Shown: positions 44,713 through 55,448, numbered from the stretch's first letter. The stretch: 64,000 nucleotides of DNA from Zhouia spongiae (GCF_022760175.1 NZ_CP094326.1:930001-994000); one strand, 5' to 3'. Made by a program: numbers and translations. The notes: generated by a model not told the origin, from the letters alone.

Positions 44713-45915
44713 ATGAAATTAAAGTTTTTAGTACTTGTGCTATGCGTATGCCTTATTAATATTACGCAGGGCCAGGAAGTAAAAGCACCTGAATTTGGTA
44801 AAGGAATATTAAATATTACCGGTAAAGACAATAGCTGGAGTATGAAATTAGGTGCCCGGATTCAAATGTTATCTGTATCGGAATGGACCAATGATGACGG
44901 CAACATTATTGATCCGAACTCTAACTTTTCGATAAGGCGGGCCAGAATAAAAATGGATGGATTTGCCTTCTCCCCTACATTTAAATACAAAATTGAATTA
45001 GGCTTATCCAATCGAGACATTGCAGGAGCCTCCATTTATACGAGAAACACCCCCCGATACATTTTGGATGCCGTTGTAAAATGGAATTTTTATGAAAATT
45101 TCACCCTATGGGCCGGCCAGACAAAATTACCGGGCAACGTAGAACGGGTAATCTCTTCGGCAAACATGCAATTGGTCGACAGGTCCATACTAAATGCTAC
45201 TTTTAATATAGACCGCGATCTTGGCTTACAGCTAAGACATCATACAAATTTCGGAGAACGATTTGTGATGAGAGAGATTTTTTCAGTAGCGCAGGGGGAG
45301 GGCAGAAATGTTGTTACCGGAAATATTGGCGGATACCAGTATACCGGAAGACTGGAGTTTCTTCCTCTCGGCCTTTTTGAAAATAAAGGAGATTACACCG
45401 GAGGGGATTTAAACAGGGAAGAAACCCCAAAACTAATGATCGGCGCCTCATACGATTTTAACAACAATGCCGTTAAAACGAGAAGCAACCAGGGCTCGTA
45501 TATGGAAACAGACAACGGTTTTCACGAAACAAACGTCACCACTTTTTTCGCCGATCTTATGTTTAAATACAAGGGGTTTTCTGTAATGGCTGAATTCGCG
45601 AACAGAGATGCCGATGATCCTTATGCAAAAAATTCTGACGGTACCCTGACCGGTGATGTTGTCCAAATAGGAAACGGGGTGAACGTACAGGGAGGCTACC
45701 TCCTTAAAAGCAACTGGGAAGTGTCGGCAAGGTATTCAAATATCGAACTGGACAAGGCAATTACCGGCAAGGAAGAGCAAAACCAGTATACGCTGGGTTT
45801 ATCTAAATATATTGCAGGACACAAGTTAAAAGTCCAAACCGATCTAAGCTATATGGATATTGCCAACATCAACGACCAATTGATGTGGCGATTGCAATTA
45901 GATGTACATTTTTAA
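44713..45915 (+). CDS. Phosphate-selective porin O/P family protein
   Basis: Outer-membrane barrel for anion, chiefly phosphate, passage. The frame opens at 44686, but MKLKFLVLVLCVCLINITQG at 44713 gives a proper signal peptide ending near residue 20. The mature part has the OprP/OprO pattern: LGARIQMLSVSEW, SIRRARIKMDGFAF, FKYKIELGLSNRDIAGA, VKWNFYENFTLWAGQTKLPG, and a last strand LMWRLQLDVHF with terminal Phe. The length of 400 residues suits a 16-strand barrel. It precedes the PiT phosphate transporter by 59 bases on the same strand, which supports phosphate as substrate. Confidence 0.9.
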   Translation: MKLKFLVLVLCVCLINITQGQEVKAPEFGKGILNITGKDNSWSMKLGARIQMLSVSEWTNDDGNIIDPNSNFSIRRARIKMDGFAFSPTFKYKIELGLSNRDIAGASIYTRNTPRYILDAVVKWNFYENFTLWAGQTKLPGNVERVISSANMQLVDRSILNATFNIDRDLGLQLRHHTNFGERFVMREIFSVAQGEGRNVVTGNIGGYQYTGRLEFLPLGLFENKGDYTGGDLNREETPKLMIGASYDFNNNAVKTRSNQGSYMETDNGFHETNVTTFFADLMFKYKGFSVMAEFANRDADDPYAKNSDGTLTGDVVQIGNGVNVQGGYLLKSNWEVSARYSNIELDKAITGKEEQNQYTLGLSKYIAGHKLKVQTDLSYMDIANINDQLMWRLQLDVHF

Positions 45916-45974
45916 TTTAAAAACAATCCGCGTTCAAGGATTTTAAATTACCTTGAACACTTTTATTAGTAACT

Positions 45975-48257
45975 ATGGAAAACATTTATTTATTAATGAT
46001 CGTAGCTCTGGCAGTATTGGCTGTTGCCGATTTGGTTGTTGGAGTTAGTAATGATGCTGTAAACTTTTTAAATTCAGCGATTGGATCTAAGGCCATTTCC
46101 TTCAGGACGATAATGATCGTGGCCAGTATAGGGATCTTCGTAGGAGCTGTTTTTTCCAGCGGAATGATGGAAGTTGCAAGAAAAGGCATATTTGTCCCTG
46201 AACAATTTATGTTTAATGAAATCATGATCATTTTTATGGCCGTCATGATCACGGACATTTTGCTTCTCGACTTTTTCAACACGCTGGGGATGCCAACATC
46301 AACCACGGTTTCTATTGTTTTTGAACTATTGGGCGCAGCAGTTGTAATGGCGCTTATTAAGGTATCTACATCAGAAACCGAAACACTTGCCGATATCTCT
46401 AAATACATTAACTCCGACAAGGCATTAATGATTATTTCCGGCATCCTACTCTCGGTCGTTATTGCTTTTACCATTGGTGCTATCGTTCAATACGTTTCCC
46501 GTCTTATTTTTTCGTTCCATTACAATGAGAAAATGAAAAAGTTCGGATTCCTTTTTGGCGGACTTGCATTAACCGCCATTACTTATTTCATCTTTATGAA
46601 AGGCTTAAAAGGAACGCCTTACTATAAAGACCTGAAAGGATTACTGGAAGGCAATGAATTATTGATCATCGCCGGTAGTTTTGTTGTATGGTCGTTATTC
46701 TCATATGTATACATGAACATCATTAAAAAAAACATACTGGTATTGGTTATCATTATAGGTACTTTCGGACTGGCCCTGGCCTTCTCCGGAAATGACCTCG
46801 TAAACTTTATCGGGGTGCCAATGGCTGCATACCACTCGTACGAGGCATGGACAGCTTCAGGAATGGACGCATCAGCATATTCAATGGGCGCACTTTCCGA
46901 GAAAGTCCCTACAGAACCCTTATTATTGTTCATCGCCGGCGCTATCATGGTTCTCACCCTTTGGTTCTCCAAGAAAGCGAAACGCGTAACCGAAACCGAA
47001 ATCGGATTATCCAGACAAGACGAAGGCCAGGAGAAGTTCCAGCCCAACTTGCTGTCCAGAACAATTGTCAGAAGTGCCACAAAGGCAAGCCAGGCTATTT
47101 CTCATATGCTTCCTGAAAAGATTAGGGTCAAAATTGAAAAACAATTTGAAAAACCTGTTATCAACATCAGAAAGGACAAAGACTACGAACTTCCTGCTTT
47201 CGATATGATCCGTGCTTCGGTAAACCTAATGATTGCCGGGGTTCTTATTTCTATCGCCACATCACTTAAACTCCCTCTATCGACCACCTACGTTACATTT
47301 ATGGTAGCCATGGGCTCTTCGTTGGCAGACCGTGCATGGGGTAGAGAAAGTGCCGTATACAGAGTGGCCGGCGTATTTAACGTTATCGGAGGATGGTTCT
47401 TCACCGCATTTTCTGCTTTTGTTGCCGCAGCTACAATGGCATATATTATCTATATTGGAGGACCGGCTGCCATAGCTATCCTTCTCTTCTTCGCTGTTGT
47501 GTTATTGGTCAGAAACTATGTCAATTACAAAAAAGCTTCAAAAGAGATAAAAGCAGAAGACAGCCTAAAAAGATCTGAAAGCAGTTCAATTCAGGGAGTT
47601 ATCGAAGAGAGTGCCGATAATATTGCCACCGTGGCAAAAAGAAGCAACAAGATCTTTTCTTCTGCCATTACAGGGCTCTCTAAAGAAGATCTTAAGGAAT
47701 TAAAAAAATGTAAAAAGGGGATTGCCAAGCTTTCTGCTGAAGTCGACGAATTAAGGGACAGCATCTTCTATTTTATTAAAAACCTTGACGAATCGAGTGT
47801 CGGGGCAAGTAACTTTTACATCAGTGCTGTTGGCTACTTACAAGACATGACGCAATCTCTTGAATACATCGGAAAGACCAATTATAAGCACGTTAACAAC
47901 AACCACAAAAAACTCAAATTCAACCAGATCAAAGACCTGTTAGAGATCCAGAAACAGATAACAGATCTGTTCGATAAAATCGAAACCACATTTAACGACC
48001 GTTCATTCGAGAATATCGAACAGATTTTGGATAACGAAAAAGGCCTGTTAGAGAATGTCTCTGAAAAAATACAGAAACAGGTATCCAGAACAAGGACTGA
48101 AGAATCAAGCCCAAAGAACACCACGCTATACTTTGGCCTTTTAATGGAAACAAAAGACCTGATCAATGCAGTCATGGATCTGCTGGAGCTATATTACAAA
48201 GAGCACGACAGCTCGGTTCCGGCGCCTAAATTAGAAGAAGTGAACGAAGACAAATAA
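45975..48257 (+). CDS. PiT-family inorganic phosphate transporter with C-terminal PhoU-like tail
   Basis: Low-affinity phosphate/cation symporter of the inner membrane. Two PiT signature halves are seen: GVSNDAVNFLNSAIGSKAIS near residues 23-42 with GMPTSTTVSIVFELLGAAVV, and GNDLVNFIGVPMAAYHSYEA with LPLSTTYVTFMVAMGSSLAD near 430-450. About twelve membrane helices end near residue 530. The remaining 225 or so residues are soluble and helical (LKKCKKGIAKLSAEVDELRD, YISAVGYLQDMTQSLEYIGK), resembling PhoU/DUF47-type bundles that regulate phosphate carriers. At 760 residues it is far longer than the 500 of classical PitA, but this long form is common in Bacteroidetes. It ends in a palindromic terminator. 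Confidence 0.93.
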   Translation: MENIYLLMIVALAVLAVADLVVGVSNDAVNFLNSAIGSKAISFRTIMIVASIGIFVGAVFSSGMMEVARKGIFVPEQFMFNEIMIIFMAVMITDILLLDFFNTLGMPTSTTVSIVFELLGAAVVMALIKVSTSETETLADISKYINSDKALMIISGILLSVVIAFTIGAIVQYVSRLIFSFHYNEKMKKFGFLFGGLALTAITYFIFMKGLKGTPYYKDLKGLLEGNELLIIAGSFVVWSLFSYVYMNIIKKNILVLVIIIGTFGLALAFSGNDLVNFIGVPMAAYHSYEAWTASGMDASAYSMGALSEKVPTEPLLLFIAGAIMVLTLWFSKKAKRVTETEIGLSRQDEGQEKFQPNLLSRTIVRSATKASQAISHMLPEKIRVKIEKQFEKPVINIRKDKDYELPAFDMIRASVNLMIAGVLISIATSLKLPLSTTYVTFMVAMGSSLADRAWGRESAVYRVAGVFNVIGGWFFTAFSAFVAAATMAYIIYIGGPAAIAILLFFAVVLLVRNYVNYKKASKEIKAEDSLKRSESSSIQGVIEESADNIATVAKRSNKIFSSAITGLSKEDLKELKKCKKGIAKLSAEVDELRDSIFYFIKNLDESSVGASNFYISAVGYLQDMTQSLEYIGKTNYKHVNNNHKKLKFNQIKDLLEIQKQITDLFDKIETTFNDRSFENIEQILDNEKGLLENVSEKIQKQVSRTRTEESSPKNTTLYFGLLMETKDLINAVMDLLELYYKEHDSSVPAPKLEEVNEDK

Positions 48258-48300
48258 TTATAAAAAAAGGCTCTCGATCGAGAGCCTTTTTTTATAATTA
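48255..48300. terminator. Perfect 46-base palindromic bidirectional terminator
   Basis: Left half TAATTATAAAAAAAGGCTCT plus CGA mirrors the right half exactly, with core GGCTCTCGATCGAGAGCC and T-runs on both strands. The first three bases are the TAA stop of the PiT gene, and the last three are the TAA stop of the RDD gene on the other strand. Confidence 0.92.
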
Positions 48301-48798
48301 TTCTTCAGTAGAATTCCCTATTTGATTAAACTCCCCGAACAACCTCTTTTTCCTTTCAAACTCCTGCACGTCCACCACATAGGTTTTAGACAAAGAATCG
48401 TGCCACCCCCTTCCCGTTGCACCTAGATATGAAAAGGCATCGAAAGGGATCATACGACTGAACGACCTTCCCAGGATAGCCAAAGCGTCGGGAGTCTTAC
48501 CCTGCTCATCAACCACTACCGTCCTTGTTATAAACTTCGCTATGGTCCTTCCTTTCAACAAAAGCTCCGACAAAAAATAAAGTACTCCGAAAAGTATTCC
48601 CGTCAGCAAGTAATCCTCTATCCAGCTTAAGTTTTCCAGCCACAGCGCCATATAGGACCCTTCTTCATACAAGATCACCAAAAGAAAAATAAACCCGTAA
48701 AACAACCCCATAAAAATAATGCGATCGATGATCAGGTTTGCTATTCTTTGCCCTTTTCCGGCATAAAGATCTTCTGTAACAACAAATCTATCATTCAT
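48298..48798 (-). CDS. RDD family membrane protein
   Basis: Small integral membrane protein of 166 residues. The RDD pattern is seen at AGKGQRIANLIIDRIIFMGL (normally A-x-x-x-x-R-x-x-A-x-x-I-D), with the second helix pair GILFGVLYFLSELLLKGRTI and the K-F-I-T-R-T segment, then LGRSFSRMIPFDAFSYLG, and a C-terminal HDSLSKTYVVDV. RDD proteins may act as ion antiporters, but most have no proven substrate. It lies 78 bases downstream of nrdA, with a terminator between, and shares the palindromic terminator with the PiT gene. Confidence 0.9.
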   Translation of the reverse strand: MNDRFVVTEDLYAGKGQRIANLIIDRIIFMGLFYGFIFLLVILYEEGSYMALWLENLSWIEDYLLTGILFGVLYFLSELLLKGRTIAKFITRTVVVDEQGKTPDALAILGRSFSRMIPFDAFSYLGATGRGWHDSLSKTYVVDVQEFERKKRLFGEFNQIGNSTEE

Positions 48799-48815
48799 AA
48801 TTAATTGTTTTTAAG

Positions 48816-48839
48816 CAAAAAGCCCCTCTATATAGGGGC
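48816..48839 (-). terminator. Terminator after nrdA
   Basis: Minus-strand GCCCCTATATAGAGGGGC followed by TTTTTGC, about 40 bases past the nrdA stop and before the RDD gene. Confidence 0.82.
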
Positions 48840-48876
48840 CTCTTCAATTTAAGGTTAAGTTTGACGGATATCATCT

Positions 48877-51303
48877 TTAAGAACCACACATAAGGCAATC
48901 ATCGTCTTCATTATCGCGTGATTGTGCTAACATGGCTCTTAGCTCTTCCGGATCCATCGGTTCAATTTCCACTGCTTTTGGATCAACTGCATTCTGTGCT
49001 ACGGGAGCAGCCGCAACAACAGGCTCTGACTTTTTGGTATTATCTAAAGTAAATTTAATAGCATCGACTGCCGACTTCGTTCTCAAATAGTACATGCCGG
49101 TTTTTAAGCCGCTCTTCCACGCATAGAAGTGCATAGAAGTCAGTTTAGCGAAAGTAGCCCCTTCCATAAACAAGTTAAGAGACTGAGACTGGTCGATAAA
49201 ATAACTTCTCTGACGAGCCATATCTATAATATCCTTCATACTCATCTCCCAAACTGTTTTGTACAGGTCTTTAATATCCTGGGGGATGATATCAATATGC
49301 TGAATCGACCCGTTGGCTCTCATTAATTCCTGCTTCAACTGTTCATTCCACAAGCCAAGGTTCACCAGGTCTTCCAACAAATGCTTGTTTACTACAATAA
49401 ACTCTCCCGAAAGCACCCTTCTTGTGTAAATATTTGAAGTATATGGCTCAAAACATTCATTATTCCCTAAAATCTGAGAGGTCGATGCCGTTGGCATAGG
49501 CGCCACTAGCAAAGAGTTCCTGACACCGTGTTTTTTAACATCTTTACGCAGTTTTTCCCAGTCCCATCTTCCGCTTAACTCCTGGTCTTTTACGCCCCAC
49601 ATATTATGCTGGAATTCACCTTCGGAGATCGGAGAACCTTTAAAAGTAGAATACGCCCCTTCTTCTTTTGCCATTTCCATGGAAGCCGTTACGGCTGCAA
49701 AGTATATCGTTTCAAAAATCTCCTGGTTTAATTGTTTTGCCTCGTCGCTGGTAAACGGCAAACGCATCATTATAAATGCATCGGCAAGCCCCTGGACACC
49801 CAAGCCTACGGGCCTGTGGCGCATATTAGAATTTTTGGCCTCTTCTACCGGGTAGTAATTCCTGTCGATCACCTTGTTTAAGTTCTTAGTAACTCGTTTG
49901 GTTACCCTGAACAATTCCTTATGATCGAATTCTCCCTTCTTCACAAACATAGGAAGCGCTATAGAAGCGAGGTTACAAACAGCAACTTCGTCGGGAGAGG
50001 TATATTCCATGATTTCAGTACACAAGTTTGAAGAACGTATAACACCTAAATTCTTCTGATTTGATTTCCTGTTCACAGAGTCCTTATAAAGCATGTAAGG
50101 CGTTCCTGTCTCTATTTGAGATTCCAGGATTTTCTCCCAAAGATCTCTTGCCTTAACCGTTTTACGTCCTTTATTCTCTCCCTCGTATTTTGAATATAAT
50201 TTTTCAAACTCATCTCCATAAGTATCGCACAAATCCGGGCATTCATTCGGACACATCAGCGTCCATTCACCGTTTTCTTCTACCCGCTTCATAAACAAGT
50301 CCGGAATCCACATGGCATAGAACAGGTCACGGGCTCTCATTTCTTCCTTCCCGTGGTTCTTCTTCAGATCCAGAAAATCCAGAATATCGGCATGCCATGG
50401 CTCTACATAAACAGCAAAAGACCCCTTTCTTTTTCCACCTCCCTGATCAACATAACGTGCGGTATCATTAAACACCCGTAACATAGGCACGATCCCGTTG
50501 GAAGTTCCGTTGGTTCCGGCTATATAACTTCCTGTAGCCCTAACATTATGAATAGACAATCCGATCCCTCCGGCCGATTGTGAGATTTTAGCTGTTTGCT
50601 TTAACGTATCATAAATACCATCGATACTGTCTTCTTTCATGGTCAGCAAAAAGCAGGAAGACATTTGCGGCTTCGGAGTCCCAGAGTTAAATAGCGTAGG
50701 TGTAGCGTGTGTAAAATATTTTTTCGACATTAACTCATAAGTCTCAATAGCGCTTTCAATATCGTTTAGATGGATTCCCACTGAAACCCTCATAAGCATA
50801 TGCTGCGGGCGCTCTGCAACTTTCCCGTTAATTTTAAGAAGGTAAGAACGCTCTAAAGTTTTAAACCCGAAATAGTCGTAGCCAAAATCGCGATTGTAAA
50901 TAATTGTAGAATCCAATGTCTCGGCATTGTCCATAATCACCTTATACACATCGTCTGCAATCAGGGGAGCTTCTTTTCCGGTACGCGGATTTACATATTC
51001 ATACAGATCGGTCATTGTTTCAGAAAATGACTTCTTTGTATTCTTATGAAGGTTAGATACCGAAATCCTTGCCGCTAATTTAGCATAGTCAGGGTGTGTT
51101 GTTGTCATGGTTGCTGCAATTTCAGCCGCCAGATTATCGAGTTCTGATGTTGTTACGCCATCATACAGACCTTCAATAACCCGCATTGCCACTTTTACCG
51201 GATCGATAAGCGGGTTAAGGCCATAACATAATTTACGAACCCTGGCCGTAATTTTATCGAACATTATCGGCTCTTTCCTTCCGTCTCTTTTAATTACATA
51301 CAT
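48877..51303 (-). CDS. nrdA: Ribonucleoside-diphosphate reductase, alpha subunit (class I)
   Basis: Catalytic subunit that reduces ribonucleoside diphosphates. An ATP-cone allosteric domain covers about 1-90 ([20 protein letters not shown]). The active-site cysteines are visible in [17 protein letters not shown] (thiyl partner), [14 protein letters not shown] (the N-x-C-x-E radical site) and [13 protein letters not shown]. The C-terminal redox tail ends DDDCLMCGS, with Cys-x2-Cys for regeneration. The length of 808 and the motif wording resemble the eukaryote-like class Ia enzymes rather than E. coli. nrdB lies 110 bases upstream on the same strand, so both are probably one operon. Confidence 0.98.
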   Translation of the reverse strand: MYVIKRDGRKEPIMFDKITARVRKLCYGLNPLIDPVKVAMRVIEGLYDGVTTSELDNLAAEIAATMTTTHPDYAKLAARISVSNLHKNTKKSFSETMTDLYEYVNPRTGKEAPLIADDVYKVIMDNAETLDSTIIYNRDFGYDYFGFKTLERSYLLKINGKVAERPQHMLMRVSVGIHLNDIESAIETYELMSKKYFTHATPTLFNSGTPKPQMSSCFLLTMKEDSIDGIYDTLKQTAKISQSAGGIGLSIHNVRATGSYIAGTNGTSNGIVPMLRVFNDTARYVDQGGGKRKGSFAVYVEPWHADILDFLDLKKNHGKEEMRARDLFYAMWIPDLFMKRVEENGEWTLMCPNECPDLCDTYGDEFEKLYSKYEGENKGRKTVKARDLWEKILESQIETGTPYMLYKDSVNRKSNQKNLGVIRSSNLCTEIMEYTSPDEVAVCNLASIALPMFVKKGEFDHKELFRVTKRVTKNLNKVIDRNYYPVEEAKNSNMRHRPVGLGVQGLADAFIMMRLPFTSDEAKQLNQEIFETIYFAAVTASMEMAKEEGAYSTFKGSPISEGEFQHNMWGVKDQELSGRWDWEKLRKDVKKHGVRNSLLVAPMPTASTSQILGNNECFEPYTSNIYTRRVLSGEFIVVNKHLLEDLVNLGLWNEQLKQELMRANGSIQHIDIIPQDIKDLYKTVWEMSMKDIIDMARQRSYFIDQSQSLNLFMEGATFAKLTSMHFYAWKSGLKTGMYYLRTKSAVDAIKFTLDNTKKSEPVVAAAPVAQNAVDPKAVEIEPMDPEELRAMLAQSRDNEDDDCLMCGS

Positions 51304-51413
51304 ACGCTACAATATTTTATATTAAAGACTATTTATCCTGGCCAAAGAAGCTACTCTTCAGCTTTTAAGTTTATTTTTATTCACAGGAGTTCCCTCCCTT
51401 TAAAATTCAGTTT

Positions 51414-52394
51414 TTAGAAATCGGCGTCGAAGCTGATCTTTTGCGAATCTTCATCCTTATTCAATACTCCGGCCTTCTGATATTCAGACACTCGTTTTTC
51501 AAAGAAATTAGTTTTCCCCTGAAGCGAGATCATATCCATAAAATCGAACGGGTTCGTTGCATTGTATTCTTTTTCACAACCCAATTCTACCAACAATCTG
51601 TCGGTAACAAACTCTAAATATTGGGTCATCAGTTTAGCATTCATCCCTATTAAACTAACAGGCAATGACTCCGTTATAAACTGACGCTCTATATCCAGTG
51701 CATTTATTATAATCTCTTTAATTCTTTCCTGAGGAACTTTATTGATCAGGTGATTGTTATGAAGGTGAACCGCAAAATCGCAATGCATCCCTTCATCTCT
51801 TGAAATCAATTCATTCGAAAAGGTCAGCCCCGGCATTAAACCACGTTTTTTCAACCAGAAGATCGAGCAGAAAGCTCCTGAAAAGAAGATTCCCTCAACG
51901 GCAGCAAAAGCAATCAGTCTTTCTGCAAAACTTGGTGATTCGATCCATTTTAAAGCCCAATCCGCCTTCTCTTTAATCGCATCAAAATTCTCTATCGCTT
52001 TAAAAAGAAGGTTTTTTTCCTTTTCGTCCTTGACATAAGTATCAATAAGCAAGGAATATGTTTCAGAATGGATATTTTCCATCATAATCTGAAATCCGTA
52101 AAAGAATTTAGCCTCTGTAAACTGCACTTCATTCACAAAGTTCTCTGCAAGATTTTCATTAACAATACCATCTGAGGCTGCAAAGAAAGCCAGAATGTGC
52201 TTTATAAAATAACGCTCATCGTCGTTTAACTTATTATTCCAGTCCGTTAAGTCCTGGTGTAAATCTATTTCTTCAGCGGTCCAAAAACAAGCTTCCTGCT
52301 TCTTATACCATTGCCAAATATCCTCATGTTTTATAGGGAAAAGAACAAATCTGTCTTTGTTTTCTTGTAAAATCGGTTCTACTGATGCTGACAT
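51414..52394 (-). CDS. nrdB: Ribonucleoside-diphosphate reductase, beta subunit (class I)
   Basis: Provides the tyrosyl radical and di-iron centre for the reductase. The four-helix core has iron ligands in [12 protein letters not shown] (Asp), [10 protein letters not shown] with preceding MMENIHS (Glu and His; the Tyr just after is the radical candidate), [15 protein letters not shown], and [16 protein letters not shown] (Glu and His). The C-terminus [13 protein letters not shown] is the tail that docks on the alpha subunit. The 326 residues and the [13 protein letters not shown] wording are typical of eukaryote-like R2 proteins found in Bacteroidetes. It precedes nrdA. Confidence 0.98.
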   Translation of the reverse strand: MSASVEPILQENKDRFVLFPIKHEDIWQWYKKQEACFWTAEEIDLHQDLTDWNNKLNDDERYFIKHILAFFAASDGIVNENLAENFVNEVQFTEAKFFYGFQIMMENIHSETYSLLIDTYVKDEKEKNLLFKAIENFDAIKEKADWALKWIESPSFAERLIAFAAVEGIFFSGAFCSIFWLKKRGLMPGLTFSNELISRDEGMHCDFAVHLHNNHLINKVPQERIKEIIINALDIERQFITESLPVSLIGMNAKLMTQYLEFVTDRLLVELGCEKEYNATNPFDFMDMISLQGKTNFFEKRVSEYQKAGVLNKDEDSQKISFDADF

Positions 52395-52944
52395 CTCTCT
52401 CGTTTTTAATGTTTTAAAAAATGGAATTTGAAGTGACTCGGGACTAACAAAGATTGGAAAACAGAGTCAAAATTGAAAGCTATTTTAAAAACTTAACTTT
52501 AAAAGTTTTTAACAGAAGTTGTTGACAAATCGCAAACACCTGATTGTTATTGACTTTGTTAAGTTATTGTTAACCAAATGATTAAAACAAGAAAAATCTG
52601 ACGATATAAAGAAGCCTCGATTGACAAAACCTCCTAAACAGCAGGCCCTCAAAGGCTCCGGGCCTGAGAGGGTTAAAAATATTTCACGGTTTTTAATTAT
52701 TCACTCACGGCAAAGGTTTTGAGCAGCCGCATCTGTTCGAGACCTGTCAGATCTCCTGCCGTTTTACAAGCCACTACCGAGACAACAGTATCCACGACCT
52801 GAAGACACCAGACAAGGCATCAATTTTAAAAATTTTCATATTCGGTCAGTTTTGCCGGTTAAAAACAGCATAAGCCCTAAAGCTGTTACATAGTAAAATC
52901 ACAAAGACAATAACCAACAGAAAACACACAAACTAAAAACACCT
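52395..52944. other. 550-base gap upstream of nrdB, no gene seen
   Basis: No frame here looks coding. The nrdB-proximal part (to about 52600) is AT-rich, with an AACTTT-A-AAAGTT dyad at 52495-52507 that might be an operator. The distal part is richer in GC and holds a dyad near 52642-52672 (AGGCCCTC...GGGCCTGAGAGGG) and an imperfect palindrome GAGACCTGTCAGATCTC at about 52739-52755. I saw no convincing NrdR box. Confidence 0.55.
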
Positions 52945-54621
52945 CTAGTTTTTAAGCATCTTTGAACTTCCGAAAAAATCCATCACCTGATAGTCGTCTT
53001 TTTTAATGGATGTGCTTACCTTATTTAAAGCCCGGGCAGTGATCATAAAGCTATTTTTAGCCTTCTTTTTATCGGAAACCTGCATTTCCATAATCAATCC
53101 GCCGGAGAATTGTTTTGTTATTCTTGGATCTATATCAGGCAGAGACATCTTCTTATTGCCACTAAAACTGAAAAAATTGCTAAGGGAAACTGGAGCGTCC
53201 GCAGCATGGTATACCTGCAAAACATACTCGTTATTTTCCATTTTAAGTCCTTTACAAGGATACCCTAAAATGGTTTTAGAAGGAATTTCCGTTATACTGA
53301 AATCTACATCGGCTTTACTTTCTTTTACTTCAGGCACAGGAAACAACTGAAGTATTTTTTGATCCCCCTGACCATCCATAAACAGAGCCATCGTTTTTAG
53401 ATCTGAGTCGAAAACCATGGTAACCTTACCCATATCCTTATTTTTTCTGTCTGTGATTTCCGAACCTTGATATTTGGCATTCTTTCTCAGCAAGAAATTA
53501 ATATCCATAGGGTCTTTTGGCCTGGAATCCATAACAAGCGTTGTTTTATACTGCCAGTCAAAGTCATACGCCGACGGCAACATATCAGCCGTTACATTAT
53601 GATCTTTCAGCGTTTTTCTCATTAATTTTACCTGTCCTTTAGAATTACCGGTATCATAATCCCTGTCCGGAGTATCACCTTTTTCTCCTTTCCCAAAAGA
53701 GCCCATTACCATTTCCATCAGCTCCTGCCCCTGTGCTTTCACCTCCTTAGCTGCCGGCAATTGCACTTCAACGGGTTTGTACTCATAAAGAATAAGGCTT
53801 TTACCCGAAGGCAGCATATCCGTTTCCATTACATCCTGAGACTCTCCGGCAGAAGATTTATTCGTATATATCTCCACCAAACGCCCTTTATCGTCGAAAA
53901 GCACATAACTCCCCTCATATCCGGGCTCATTGAGAAAATCAAACCTGGTATGGGCAACACCCCTTATCATCTGTTCAGACTCTTTAAAGTCTTCATACCT
54001 GAACTGTTCGGGTTTATAAACGAAAGCAAACTCTACCATTCCGTTAAACGGGTTTGCAGTCATCCCCTGATCGGTCTGCCTTTCTAAATTTGCCATAAAT
54101 GGTTCCGGAGGAAGCTTATATGATTCCAACATCATTAACGGAATCATCATTCCCTGGCTCTGCAAGGCCACCAAGGACGATTTGTTGTATTGCTGTTCAG
54201 ACTCATTAAAAACATAAATAAACCCTTCACTGTCCATATACCCCGACCGGGGTTGGTTATCCTGCTCCATCCTGACAGCAACTTGAGCTGCGTCAAAATA
54301 CTGAGTCTGTGTCAGGGCATCATTTTCATGCATTTTTATAACCACATCTTCGCTATAGAATGACTTTTTGGCTTCAGTACGGATATTTAATGCGGGGTTC
54401 TCCCCCTCCATACCAATAGGCTCTCCCTGATCTTTTTTACCTGTAACCTCATCTATGGTTTTTTCTGTCTGCTTACTGACCGCTTCATCTGTTTTACGCA
54501 AAATAGTACGCTCGGCAGCTTTTTCTGCTTTTTTCCTAAGCTTTTTAAGAATTTGCGCCTCAGCAGTATTGCAGCACATCAGACTTAGAACGACAAGGAT
54601 AATAGTGTGTAATGCTCTCAT
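52945..54621 (-). CDS. Secreted DUF4412-like protein of unknown function
   Basis: A 558-residue exported protein. The signal peptide covers about 1-22 (ending NTAEA before Q); the twin Cys at 16-17 makes a lipoprotein reading possible but less likely. A charged amphipathic helical stretch follows (LKKLRKKAEKAAERTILRKT). The C-terminal 200 residues, with YKTTLVMDSRPKDPMDINFL, TMALFMDGQG and KTILGYPCKGLKMENNEYVL, resemble the DUF4412 domain of flavobacterial outer-membrane-associated proteins. The middle region resembles nothing I know. There is no enzyme motif. It is a single-gene unit. Confidence 0.75.
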   Translation of the reverse strand: MRALHTIILVVLSLMCCNTAEAQILKKLRKKAEKAAERTILRKTDEAVSKQTEKTIDEVTGKKDQGEPIGMEGENPALNIRTEAKKSFYSEDVVIKMHENDALTQTQYFDAAQVAVRMEQDNQPRSGYMDSEGFIYVFNESEQQYNKSSLVALQSQGMMIPLMMLESYKLPPEPFMANLERQTDQGMTANPFNGMVEFAFVYKPEQFRYEDFKESEQMIRGVAHTRFDFLNEPGYEGSYVLFDDKGRLVEIYTNKSSAGESQDVMETDMLPSGKSLILYEYKPVEVQLPAAKEVKAQGQELMEMVMGSFGKGEKGDTPDRDYDTGNSKGQVKLMRKTLKDHNVTADMLPSAYDFDWQYKTTLVMDSRPKDPMDINFLLRKNAKYQGSEITDRKNKDMGKVTMVFDSDLKTMALFMDGQGDQKILQLFPVPEVKESKADVDFSITEIPSKTILGYPCKGLKMENNEYVLQVYHAADAPVSLSNFFSFSGNKKMSLPDIDPRITKQFSGGLIMEMQVSDKKKAKNSFMITARALNKVSTSIKKDDYQVMDFFGSSKMLKN

Positions 54622-54874
54622 AATTGATGATTTAAATAATTCTACTTCAAAAAAACATCAATATCCACCCGGCACGAGGAGTTCTACTAGGAATTAAAGA
54701 CTTTCGAGCATTTTGAGGAAACCCCTCTAAGATACTAAAATTTAACCACTTACAGTGTTAATTCTACCACAAATAACAACGGAGACAAAACTCTTTCTGC
54801 CATACTCTTATACCTAAAGAGCTTGCTTGGTTTATAAACAAAAGGATCGTGGAAGCATTTGATTGAAAACCCGG

Positions 54875-55444
54875 TCAGGTTTTCAATTGTCCGGCTACAG
54901 CTTCGAGTTCGTTGTACCACTCTGCACCAAACTTTCTTATTAATGCATTTTTCACAAACTTATAGACCGGCACCTGAAGCTCTTTGCCTAAAGTACATGC
55001 ATCGTCGCAAATGTGCCATTTGTGATAATTGACAGCCGAAAATTCTGAATATTGCTTAACACGAACAGGGTATAACTCACATGACACGGGTTTTTTCCAG
55101 TCTACCTCTCCATCTTTGTGCGCCTGTTCTATGCCACACATGGCAACTCCATCATCGTTAAAGGTAACGTACACACATTCGGCGCCGTTTACCAGCGGTG
55201 TTTCCCATTCACCATCGAGACCTTTAACAAAAGTTCCCTGTTCCTCGATAACAGCAATACTTTCAGCCCTGAGATAGGGCCTAACCTTATCGTAAATTTC
55301 ATCCAATATTTTGGTTTCCTCATCTTCAAGCGGAGCCCCGGCTTCACCATCTACACAACAAGCCCCTTTACAAGCAGATATGTTGCAAACAAAATCATTT
55401 TCAATGATCTCTTCCGATACGATTGTCTTCCCTAACTGAAACAT
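54875..55444 (-). CDS. DUF3109 family cysteine-rich protein
   Basis: A 189-residue protein with a conserved cysteine pattern: Cys20, Cys25, Cys29 and Cys30 in FVCNISACKGACCVDGEAG, then single cysteines in GAECVYV, AMCGIEQ, VSCELYPVRV and two in HICDDACTLG. This matches DUF3109, which is related to the CxxCxxCC zinc/iron-chelating (YkgJ) proteins, so a metal cluster is likely. Its biochemical role is not known. The promoter -7 element ends only 5 bases before the ATG, suggesting a leaderless mRNA. It is divergent from the MarC gene. Confidence 0.9.
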   Translation of the reverse strand: MFQLGKTIVSEEIIENDFVCNISACKGACCVDGEAGAPLEDEETKILDEIYDKVRPYLRAESIAVIEEQGTFVKGLDGEWETPLVNGAECVYVTFNDDGVAMCGIEQAHKDGEVDWKKPVSCELYPVRVKQYSEFSAVNYHKWHICDDACTLGKELQVPVYKFVKNALIRKFGAEWYNELEAVAGQLKT

Positions 55445-55448
55445 TCTG

